Shown here: piece by piece, positions 45,135-55,621 of the stretch
How positions within the stretch are numbered: the stretch's first letter is position 1
How the letters are laid out: each line of letters opens with the position of its first letter
Source: Fallopia convolvulus
Taxonomy: Eukaryota; Streptophyta; Magnoliopsida; Caryophyllales; Polygonaceae
Assembly (NCBI GenBank): GCA_964016875.1
Contig: OZ024734.1
Span: forward strand, 51,814,622-51,878,621
Reading direction: 5' to 3'
DNA length: 64,000 nt
Notes under the pieces: model-generated
What the model was told of the DNA's origin: nothing
What the model saw: the letters and a program-made list of their open reading frames with translations, nothing else
The model's database searches: none
Translations under genes and position numbers: made by a program

Positions 45135-48100
45135 ATGTCGTCCAGCTCCACTAACCGGACCAGCTCTAAGACGAGTTATGTTTGATCAAGACACAATGCT
45201 CGTGTGAGAGCTCAAACCCCACTAGATGCCTAGCTTCATGTAGAGTTTGAAGAGTTTGAAAAGCTCTTCGATTATTCTACTTCTGCAGATGCTACTCTAC
45301 TAGCTTCTTCAAGTGGGGTTCCATCATCTACCATCTCTTCTTACCTCAAAAAGATCCAACGGGGCAGTCTAGTTCAGCCATTTGGATGTTTGATTGCCAT
45401 AGATGAGCAAAATTTTACTATCCTTGCTTATAGTGAATACGCTCTTGAGATGCTGGACATAGCTCATATTGATGTTCCAAACATGGAGCAAAAACAGCAA
45501 CAACATGCAGCCTTGCCATTCGGGATTGATGTAAGAACCCTTTTCAAGTTATCAGGCATTGTCGCATTACAAAAAGCATCAAATTTCCCTGATGTGAATA
45601 TTCTCAATCCAATACTTGTCCATTGTAAGTCTTCTGGAAAACCCCTTTTATGCCATCCTTCACAAAATTGATGTTGGGCTTGTGATAGATTTAGCTAGAT
45701 CCCAGTGACCACTGCTGGAGCTTTACTATCTTATAAGCTTGTTGCAAAGGCTATCTCTAAGCTATAGGTTATCCCAACTGGTAATATCTTGTTATTATGT
45801 GATGTTTTAGTTCGGGAAGTGATGGAGTTAACAGGCTATGATCGTGTTATGGTGTACAAGTTTCATGAAGATGAGCATGGTGAAGTTATTGCAGAGTGTC
45901 ATAGAAGTAACCTTGAGTCTTATCTTGAATTGCATTATCCAGCTACAGATATTCCTCAAGCTGCAAGGTTTTTGTTCACTAGAAACATAGTCAGGATGAT
46001 TTGTGATTGTTCAGTTCCTCCAATTAGGATAATTCAAGACAAGCAGTTACCTCAACCACTTAGTTTAGGTGGCTCTACTCTTAGAGCACCACACGAGTGT
46101 CATGCTCAATATATGACAAATATGGGTTCTATGGCTTCTCTTGTGATGTCTGTTACAATCAATGAAGATGATGAAGAGGAGAAAAGTATCCAACCGAAAG
46201 GAAGGAAACTATCGGGATTGGTTGTCTGTCATCATACAACTGCAAGACATATATCATTTCCTCTGAGGCAAGCATGTGAGTATTTGGTTTAGGTTTCAAA
46301 TCTGCAAATCAACAAGGAAGTTGGATTAGCTACTAGGGTAAAGGAAAAACATATTTTGCATACTCAAGCTTTGCTTTGTGACATGCTTATGAGGGAGACA
46401 CCTGTTGCAATTGTTACACAATCACCTAATGTGAGGGATTTGATCAGGTGTGATGGAGCAGCACTTTACTATAAGAACAAGGTTTGGTGTCTTGCTGTCA
46501 CTCCTTCAGAAGAACAAATCATAGATTTAATTCAATGGCTTCTTGAGTACCATGCTGGAAGTACAGGATTAAGTACAGATAGTCTGATGGAAGCAGGTTG
46601 TCCTGGGGCTTCTCAGCTTGGACAATCGATTTGTGGAATGGCTGTCATTCGAATTACTTCAGAAGACTTTTTGTTTTGGTTTCGTTCTCATACTTCAAAA
46701 GAAGTAAAGTGGGGCGGTGCCAAACATGACCCTATTGACAAGGATGAGGAGAGAAGGATGCACCCTAGATCGTCTTTTAACGCTTTTCTTGAAGTGGTTA
46801 AATGGCGTAGCAAGCCTTGGGAAGATATGGAAATGGATAATATTCATTCCTTGCAACTTATCTTGAGAGGAACTTTAAAAGATGATGATGTGATTAGTTC
46901 GAAAGTTGTTTTTGATGATTCTAATATGATTGTGAATGTGCCATCTGACATTAATAGAATACAATCAGTGGATGAAATGCATACGGTCACGAGTGGAATG
47001 GTTCGACTCATTGAGATGGCTGCAATCCCTATCTTTGCTTGTGATGTCCATGGAAACATTAATGGATGGAATTCTAAGGCAGTTGAATTGATTGTTTTAT
47101 CTTTGGAGTAAATTATAGGATTATCGTTGATCGATTTGGTAATAGACGATACAGTTAATTCGGTAAAAAATATGCTCTATTTGGCATTGCAAGGTAAATT
47201 TAAAACTCAATGCTTCCTAAGTTTATTAATAGGTTTGGATTATACTTGATGAGGCATTATCAAGTGTAATTCAGACGAACTCTTAATTACCATACTGAAT
47301 TAATTCCGTCCTTATTATTCAATCTCCTCATCATATACGTAAACATTTGTATGTAATATGCATATTTTTTTTGCAACATATTCCCTTACAAAATTTGTTT
47401 TTTTTGTTCCTTCCTTTAAATATGACATGAAAACATTAAAAAAAAAATTTGTAGAGCCTCTTTTGGAGAACTTATCCATTTTGTACTTGACTTGGCAGGA
47501 AAGGAGCATCAAAATGTTGAATTACAGTTTAAGGTGTTTGATTCTCAAGAAAAAAATAGTCTTATAACTTTCATAGTTAATGCTTGCTGCAACTGTGATT
47601 TAGGGGAAAATATTATCGGGGTTTGCTTTATTGGCCAAGATGTTACTACACAAAAGATAATCATGGATAAGTATGTGAAAATCCAAGGTGACTATGCTGC
47701 AATTTTCAGGAACCCTTGTCCACTTATACCTCCAATTTTTATAATGGATGAGCAAGGTCTATGCTTGGAGTGGAATGATTCTATGCAGAAGCTTTCAGGT
47801 TTGAGCAGCGTAGAGGCCATTGGCCGGTTGCTCATTGGAGAAGTTTTCACAATAGAAAGTTTTGGTTGTCAAGTTAAGGATCAAGACATGTTGACTAGCA
47901 TGGGGATATTATTTAATAAGATACTTACAGGTGAGAGTGCAGAAAAGATATTGTTCTAGTTTTTTGACCGAGATGGGAAATGTATTGATGCATTACTTGC
48001 AGCAAACTCAAGAATTGGGAATGAAGGAAAAGTGACTGGATTTGTGTGTTTCTTACATGTCTCTAGCCCTGAACTCAAATATGCCTTGCAAATGCAACAA

Positions 48101-49420
48101 TTATCAAAAAAGGCTGCAGATAATAATCTAAAGGCATTGTCTTATCTGCATTTACAAATAAGGAATCCTCTTAATGGATTGATGATTACACATGACTTCA
48201 TGGACCCGTATGAACTAAGCAGTGTGCAAAAGCAGTTCTTGGAGACGAGATCATTGTGTGAAGATCAACTAGCCAAGATTGCAGAAGACACTGATGTCTC
48301 AAGAATTGAGGAATGGTACAATCTCTCTAATCCTTATAATTATCTTTTCTTGTCCTAAAATTCCATTTTTATTTTGCAAGTCATGGGAAATATGGATGTA
48401 GTTTTTGTCCATCTAAAAGTCGTGCATTCTCCTTTTATAACATGTAAACAAATAACTAAGTCCTTGAACCTAAGAATAAGAATTGAGATTTTGAAAAACG
48501 ACACGGAGGATGTGGGGGAAATATGAAAGTGCCTGAAAACTATGAAGTAAGAATAACATGGAAAATCATATAAAGTGACTAGGAAATTTAGAAACGATGA
48601 TTATAAATAATTACAACCAACAATATTAATAACGCAAAATCATGTTTGATTTCTTTGTTGGATTATTTATGTTGCTTGCTAGACCAAAATCTTTTTTGAA
48701 AATTCCTAATGGCATATGACTTATGTGGAAGCTCTCTAGAACTAAATTTGGGAAAATTTAATCTTGGAAAAGCACATGATGCTGTCATGAGCCAAGTATT
48801 GCCCTTGAGTCAGGACAATGGGGTGCAGATCGTTCGTGATTCGTCTCCAGAGATTAGCTCAATGCTTTTGCATGGAGATCATTTAAGGCTTCAACAAGTG
48901 CTTTCGAACTTCTTAGTGAACTCTGTCTCTTTCAGCCCTGTATTCGAAGGATCAACTGTCGTAATTACCATCATCCCAAGAAAAGAAACGTTTGGGCAAA
49001 AGATTCAAGTTATCCATCTTGAATTTCGGTATGTTTGTTCATTTAGTAATTGCTACACTCATATTATACATTGATACTATTTGTTATTCTATTTCTGGAA
49101 TGTTGTAATCTTACATTTTCTTTATAAGGAGGTAAGAACTACATGTTGCTAGAGTATGAATATCTAGTCAACATTGGGAATCTAATTTGTTTCTTATGCC
49201 CAAGATTTTAAATTAGTTTATTTGTATTCTAGGATTACCCATCCATCACCCGGAATTCCAGAGGATTAAATAAGAGAGATGTTCCACCACACCCCAAAAG
49301 TGTCAAGAAGGCCTTGTTTTATACATGTGTCAAAAAATCATTCGGATCATGGATGGAACTGTGCAATATCATAGGGGAGAAGAACGGTCTTCGTTCGTGG
49401 TTTTCATTGAATTTCTGTTT
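45135..49420 (+). pseudogene. Phytochrome pseudogene, most like phyC, introns retained
   Basis: Red/far-red photoreceptor relic. The ATG at 45135 gives MSSSSTNRTSSKTSYV, then stops at 45183-45185 and 45231-45233. [59 protein letters not shown], and [11 protein letters not shown] with the bilin-attaching Cys at 46098-46100 (the preceding Gly of most phytochromes is Glu). [42 protein letters not shown] pair and histidine-kinase-related part: SLSSVEAIG-like region, IRNPLNGLM, LRLQQVLSNFLVNS. Exon ends near 47191, 48315, 49028, with later exons starting near 47500, 48700, 49232, matching the usual phytochrome intron positions, so it is an unprocessed copy. Further lesions include a frameshift near 45655, stops at 46290-46292, 47109-47111 and 47957-47959. 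VNVPSD and [12 protein letters not shown] motifs favour phyC over phyA/B/E. Confidence 0.9.
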
Positions 49421-50501
49421 CTTGAAGAAACCCAAGATCTGGGAACAAAATGAAGTGCTAACCTAGCCTTTTGATGTATGTAACTCTAGTAGAAGAAGGA
49501 ATTTCAAAAATACTTGTAGAAATCACAAGCATGGGTGGATCATAAAGCACAGAGGGACATATGTATAGAGATAATCCGAAATAAACTTGGACTTTGTGAC
49601 TTGAAATAAACAAGAAGCGAAAGAAATGCTTGTGTTAATAGTAGAGAGTTTGTACGACCCATGTTTTTGAGTTGGAAAATTGGCCATTTTTCAACTGAAA
49701 ATATTTTCCAGTGTATTTCTTTCAAATGATGCTGATTTTTAAGGCTGTATGACTTGAACCAGATTTAGCCTAACTCAATTGATACATGTAGTAGTATTTT
49801 TTTTTGTAAGCGACACTGTTGATTCATTGTTTAAGGGGCAGTTTATAGGATTGATCTTAAATAAGCAGTATCATGGCATCAACAATCACTTAATGATTAA
49901 GTTTCCTTCAAATTCCCCATCTAATTTCCTGTTGTTAGACACATTTATGAGAAAATTTCTTAAAATAATGATTTTGAGTTAATCTGCAGGTTGAATAGAG
50001 AAATCATAAGTTTATTGGCACTTTTCGAAAAGTGCAGGGTTTGCCATTGAACACCGGTGTATGTGTACAGATGTACCAATATAGGCAGTCGAGGCAACAA
50101 AAGATGGGCTCTTCTTCATTGTGAGCAAACAATGATGAATTAACCCACAAATTGCTGCAGTTGGTTCATGGCTTCATGATATCTGATTCTCTCTCTGTTG
50201 TTGTTTTGGGATGACTGGTCAAAGGAATTGATATCTGACTGTTCAACATATATATTATTATAACTTTACTACCATTTTCATGGTTCTTGTATAGAAATCT
50301 CCAAAAAAAATGCAAGGGTATTGCTAAGAGGCCGGTGAAGAATCCATTACAGAATGTTTATACCTTGTGTTGTCGATGGTTACAGTTCTGTATTTTTCTT
50401 CTTGTTTCGTTGAAGTGATGTACCTTTAATGCTCTTTAGTGCTATTGCCTACAAAATAAAATGTTTCCTTTCACTTCAGTTTGGGCCTATACCACTCCAT
50501 C
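49421..50501. other. Intergenic, no gene
   Basis: Downstream of the phytochrome pseudogene. Only short frames without known motifs on either strand. Confidence 0.4.
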
Positions 50502-51376
50502 TAGGACTGTCCAACGGGTCAACCCACCGGCCCGTAAAAAAATTAATGTTGACCCATGACCCGACCCGTAACCCTTTTTACGGGTTACGGGTCTACGGGT
50601 TGGGACACGGGTCAACCCGTTTGACCCGTTTGACTGGGTTAAACGGGCCAAATTAATCTGTTTGACCCTTTAATGACCTGTTTGACCCTTTAAGTATCAT
50701 CCTACTTAATCACCCTATTTTGCTTATCATTCTTATTCCTATAACAAACCCTAGTTTTCAATTTCCAAGAGCAAACCCCCAATACCCAATTTTAATGAAC
50801 AAGCCCTAATTTCCATGGAATGACAAAGTAGAGGGCTTACTAGTTAGTGGAAGCGGGAGGAGCAAGAGCATATGCCACCGACGAGGACAAGACGCCGCTA
50901 CGAGGACGACGATCTCTGGAGAGCGACAGAGAGTGAGTGATCAAATTTTCCGACTCTTAAAAATCGAGCAATAAGAAAGTAGACCGGGGGGATAACTGGA
51001 GATGGGGGCAACTGGCGATGGCCGACGACTTGAGGTGGACAGAATCTCGCAGAAAAGAAGGAAGGAGGCAAGAGGCGGAGATTGAAGTATCGAATGAGAA
51101 TGAGATTGTATCGGACGAGAATGAGATTAGAGTTATCCTTTGGGCTTTGGCATTGGTTTTGGGATTTTGGCCCAAGCCCCAAATTATAAACATATAATGT
51201 ATTAATGTAATATATATATTTTAAATATTACGGGTCGACCCGTAACCAGACCTGTAACCCGTAATTTAAAAAATCCTAACCCGTAACCCTAATATGAAAA
51301 AATTTAACCCGTAACCCATAAATTTACGGGTGAGTCGGGTCGGGTTACGCGTCAACCCACCCGTTGGACAGCCCTA
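50502..51376. mobile_element. Non-autonomous hAT element, 875 bp
   Basis: Inverted ends TAGGACTGTCCAACGGGT and (inverse) TAGGGCTGTCCAACGGGT, flanked by a perfect 8-bp duplication ACTCCATC (50494-50501 and 51377-51384). Both subterminal regions are packed with short ACGGGTTAC / GGGTCAACCC motifs, as is common near hAT ends where transposase binds. No transposase domain. The minus-strand frames at 50.9-51.2 kb are unrecognised. Confidence 0.93.
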
Positions 51377-51384
51377 ACTCCATC

Positions 51385-52494
51385 CAAGATTTTTCATAAT
51401 GTTCTTGTGGTTGAGGTTTTGCAAAGCAAAATAAAATGTTTCAATCAACACTAAATGTTGCATGATGCAAACTTTCACTTACTAATGATTTACATGATTA
51501 CATACACTTCATATTGGAATGATCTCTCAACAACAAATGATTCACATGAATACAATTGGATGATAAGGTCGATCAAGATGCATAAGCTCGTTGTTCCTTA
51601 CCAGGCCACAAAACTGAACGAGCAAAACCAAAATAACTCAAGAGAGAGGGATCGAAGGTGAAAAGAGATGGTATTTTTTTGGCTCATCGGGGACTTAAAT
51701 TAAATTGATGATATAGTTCATGTATTACAAAAAATATATTATGACTAGTTATGTTAGAAGAGTTGCACAACTAAAAGAATTTGATGAAAAACACAAAAAC
51801 TAAAGCAAAGTCATGCAAACATCTTTCCACATAATAAGGTAGTTGTCCATTCTTTCATCCGGTGTAACGGAAATAGACATCAAGAGGAAAAAACAACATC
51901 AGAAGATATTAATGTTTGCTGAGCCATTTGTCCTTTCATCTTTTCCACAATTTTGTGTTTAAGAAAACACTATCAAGGTCACACAGGAAAGAAACGACCA
52001 CCATTTTTTTTTCCTTCTTTTCTAAATTGAGTTTTGTGGGGATCAACTCTTGTGCCACACATTGAAGAATAAAGCTTTTGGTATTCTGTACAAACTGTGA
52101 TGCAAAAGGAAACAATTCAGTATAATGAAGATGGGCCTTGAGATTGTTAAAACATAAAAGTACATTCATATTAAAACTGTCAAAGGTTGTTGCATACCTT
52201 AAGCACCAAAGTAATAGAAATAAATTTGTTAAGATCAACAAACTAACAATCAAACAACATATACAATCTTTTTTAGTAACCAGATAACAGAGCTTAGTAA
52301 GCACAACTGACGTGTAATATACATCAAAGAGCCATACATCTTGGAGGAATTTTTTTGTCCAAAGCTTTTCCATCCGATTAGTTATTGTTAGTATATATAT
52401 AGCCTGAATGATAGGTTCTGATCACTTTCAAGTAAACATGACATTTGGAAATCGAAGATTCTTTTTAACCTAATCTTACAACTAATAAGGTCAT
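51385..52494. other. Intergenic; one unrecognised 145-codon frame
   Basis: The minus-strand frame 52373-51936 begins MEKLWTKKFLQDVWLFDVYY and is Leu/Cys/Val-rich with possible membrane segments (CLIVSLLILTNLFLLLWCL). I recognise no family, codon use looks like AT-rich background, and I see no flanking gene structure, so I do not call it a gene. Confidence 0.3.
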
Positions 52495-53370
52495 TGTTGG
52501 GACGGTGTTGGGAACTTTGGTTCCAAACATGCGAACAACGATATTGTCTCCAGTTTTGATAATGACAAACGCCATGTGGAAACTAACGTTTACATTCAAG
52601 TATTTCAAGGGAACTCCAGGCTTATCAAAGACTCTCTAGAAGGGAACACAAAAGGAACTCAGGAATACACGAAAGCAAGTTCCCATCAAGGGTTCTCAGA
52701 AGAGAGCAATTCCCTACATATGGAAACTCACATGTGACGACAGATAGTGCAGCGCAAATCGCGGGATTCTGTCTCGGACAAAACGAAGGCGCGGTCTGAG
52801 GAACAGACTGGGACGAGTGATCCAACGGTCTGATTGACATTTGAAGTTGACTAAATTCAAATCAAATCACATGTGAAGACTGCAAACTTGGCATGCAAGA
52901 CAAAGGTCATTTTGGACAACATGAAAATGAAGATTTCAACCCAAATTCAAATGAGTATAAAGGCAAATGAATAGTGTTTGGAATAAGCACTTTTACTAGA
53001 ATTTATATTCTCATACAAACAAGAAAGAGAGACACTGAGAAAGGTAAAGAGAAGTCCCCGACGACGAGTGTTCGATCTCGGCGACAACGAATCCAAGTTC
53101 CCAGAAGTAAGGGAACTGTGACAGTGAGCTCAAGGTGTAAGGTTCGATTTAGGTTGTGTTTAGTTGAGTTGTTCGCTTAGGAACTAGGTTAAGAAGACTT
53201 GCTAGTGTTGCTAGAGTTAGGAAGAACTGCAAGGAACAGAGAAGTGTAAGTCTTGCCAATTGTAACTAGGGAATAATTAATAAAACAAGTAGATCGTTCA
53301 AAATCTTCTAAGCGGAGGTAGAGGTTACCCACACAACTAGTTGATTATCGTGGGGTTCTGAAGCCTCGAG
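52495..53370 (+). mobile_element. 5' LTR of a truncated Copia element
   Basis: Starts TGTTGGGACGGTGTTGGGAAC and shares with the 19 kb solo LTR and the 4.3 kb LTR the segments TTTTGATAATGACAAAC and a GGAGGTAGAGGTTA block. It runs into a degraded primer site (TATCAGAGCAGG, 53370-53381), where the usual preceding bases are altered and the LTR's last part seems deleted, so the 3' limit is approximate. No second LTR in the window. Confidence 0.75.
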
Positions 53371-53421
53371 TATCAGAGCAGGTTCGCTCTAGATCTTTGT
53401 GTTAGTATCGCAAGTTACAGG

Positions 53422-53850
53422 ATGTCTCAGTAACTCACTCAAGTTGGACATGAGAACAACAAGCCTCTAAGGCTTATCACCGGAAGGTTCGAAAACTGGC
53501 AGCGTAACATGAAGGACTGGATGCAAAGCCACGACTTTCAAGCTTGGTGTGTCATCGAAGTAGGGAACTTCGAGGTGGACCCAACCATTCGCAATGACTT
53601 CTCCAAGTGGGGGGAAAACGAATGGAAGTGCATGGAGGCACCTCAAGAACGCCATGTCGGAACAACATTGTGACAAGGTGGCGAATCTGGAAACGGCGAA
53701 GGAAATGTGGGAAACCATCCAACAAATGCACATCGGCAATTTGGACCTCCGAGAGGATCTCCAAATGAATGCTAGAAGAGAGTTCTTCAACTTTCGAATG
53801 GAGATGGGAGAAGTATGAAAATATGGGATGATTTGAGTCACGAACACTAT
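53422..53850 (+). pseudogene. Copia gag, UBN2 capsid part only
   Basis: ATG at 53422 with a stop four codons later (53431-53433). Then RFENWQRNMKDWMQSHDFQA (the gag start motif), a frameshift near 53630, and in the new frame SGGKTNGSAWRHLKNAMSEQ and LETAKEMWETIQQMH, the TAKEMW signature of UBN2 capsid domains. Sequence homologous to gag ends near 53850; zinc knuckles and pol are absent. It is the remnant of an element cut off shortly after gag started. Confidence 0.82.
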
Positions 53851-53897
53851 ATTTAAATAATTATTTTTTGGTTCAAATACACCATCCCCAAATTTTA

Positions 53898-54079
53898 GGG
53901 TCCGTTCGGATCAACCACATGATGCAAAATAATATATTAATTTGCAAAAGCTGCATTCGGCTATGTACTTGTAGCCTCTCTATGGACCTTCACTTTTCCA
54001 GAATTTTTAAAACGTCTTTTTTAAAATAAGCTGAAATAATATATTATTATCAATAATTAGTGTACATCCGAACAAGCCC
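53898..54079. mobile_element. Tourist-type MITE (PIF/Harbinger)
   Basis: 182 bp. Ends GGGTCCGTTCGGAT and (inverse) GGGCTTGTTCGGAT, flanked by the trinucleotide TTA (53895-53897 and 54080-54082), the target preference of PIF/Harbinger MITEs. Sits between the gag remnant and the LINE remnant. Confidence 0.9.
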
Positions 54080-54082
54080 TTA

Positions 54083-55286
54083 AACTCCATGGGCCGCGAC
54101 CACATAGTTTTCAAGTGCTAACTCGTCCGATTGAGAGCCAAAGAGATTGGCGTGTGATTGATCTAATTGATTGGTCGACAGCTTCTTGGAGAACTCGTAT
54201 GGTTCACCAGTTTTTTGATGAAGGGGATGCTTAGCTGATTTGTAATTTACGACTGGTAGATGCTTTTGCACCGGACGAGTTGGTTTGGTTTATGCGAAAG
54301 ACGGGCTGTTTAGTGCTCGAACTGCGTATCATATGTTATCATATGTCGCTTCAATGGGAGCTCGAACATGAAGGAGGAACGTGTTCAGATTATGAACCTT
54401 CTACAAGAGATGTTTGGCAACGGGTATGGAAAATCAAGACCTTGCCAAGGTTGCGCTCCTTTTCGTGGGGATCGGTGCGTGATATACTCCCCCATAAGGT
54501 TAATCTTAGACGTCGTAACATTTGCGAGAATGCTAGGAATAAACGAGTTTTCAAAGGGCTTGTTTCTGATGTTGAGGAGTTGGTTCATTTGGCCACGGTT
54601 CTTGTGGACGAGTGCAATTCAATTGACCAGCCTACTAATGCCAATGGGTCCGTGGGGAGGAGGGTCACTGAGTTGCCCAAGTGGAAGAGATCGGCACCGA
54701 GGCTTGTCAAAATAAATTGTGATGCCTCGGTCTCTTTGGATTTGGGGTGTTCGGTGGGTAATGGCCCGAGACGAGGTAGGATCAGTCTGTTTCTATGGGT
54801 CTAAATGAGTTCAAACTTCGGAGGATGTGGAGCTGGCGGCCAAGGTGTTGTGGAACTGTGTTGCAAGCAATGTTCTAAAAGACGTTAGGCGGAGAGGACC
54901 ACCTAGCGCCTAGATGGCCTGAACGGTGGTCTAGGCGATCCTAGACGGGTGCCTAGGCGGTCTGGACGGCTAGAACCTTCCAGCGCCTAGGCGGGGCCAG
55001 AAGGAATTTTTAGAACAGTGGTTGCAAGGAGTTAGAGATGACCCATGTGGTCCTCGAATCCGATTGTTTGTCTCTTGTGTCCAAGCTGAGGAGGAAGGCT
55101 GCTGGGAAGGGCGAACTGAGTCGCATTATTCAGCATATTACTACCATTTGCAGAAGCTTTGCTAGTTTTAGACCTGATGTTCCTTTGTTTTTATTGTTTC
55201 TTGTTTCTTTTCCTATAGAGTTGCTACAGATTGACGTTGCAGTTGAATGAATGAATGGTTTTTGGAGCTCAAAAAAAAAAAAAAAA
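54083..55286 (+). pseudogene. LINE ORF2 3' remnant with poly(A) tail
   Basis: 5'-truncated LINE. Read with frame changes it gives DWRVIDLIDW and APDELVWFMRKTG (zf-RVT entry), VWKIKTLPRLRSFSWG, then ELPKWKRSAPRLVKINCDAS (start of plant RNase H) and, after the nested MITE, MTHVVLESDCLSLVSKLRRK (RNase H, ESD motif). It ends in a poly(A) stretch at 55271-55286. Several frameshifts and stops; dead. The RNase H marks the same general class as the 29.4 kb LINE, but the two are clearly diverged. Confidence 0.85.
54868..55020. mobile_element. hAT MITE nested in the LINE remnant
   Basis: 153 bp. Ends CAATGTTCTAAAA and (inverse) CACTGTTCTAAAA with one mismatch, flanked by a perfect 8-bp duplication GTTGCAAG (54860-54867 and 55021-55028). 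Interior is GC-rich with GCGCCTAG / CTAGGCGG motifs. It splits the LINE RNase H domain and so is younger than the LINE insertion. Confidence 0.92.
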
Positions 55287-55621
55287 GTTGGACTCCTGTA
55301 ATTACAAATTACTCAATACAAACTTATGAAATCCAAAAAAAATACACTTAAGTGAGATGATAATTATAAAGTATAATAAAAGTTGCCAAATTTTGGGGCA
55401 ATTGAGGACAGTTTTTTGAACCAATATATTGGAATTTTAAGTCATAATTAAAATATTTATACTTAATGAAATGCAAAATAACTACAAAAGGTTAGCTTAT
55501 ATAACTGTCCTAACAAAAAATTATATACCTTCATGGAAATGTCTCCTCTTCCCACATTTCTCACTGTCCTAACAAAACCAAGCTTGACATTGACAACAAT
55601 GTCCTAGGTAAGGTGGTGCTC
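55287..55621. other. 3' flank of the TFIIIC-like gene
   Basis: AT-rich; expected to hold the 3' untranslated region and poly(A) signal of the minus-strand gene. No other feature seen. Confidence 0.35.

Noticed and set aside
51936..52373. 145-codon minus-strand frame with hydrophobic stretches
   Set aside because: No family recognised, AT-rich codon use, no gene structure around it. A frame of this length can occur by chance in a window of this size.
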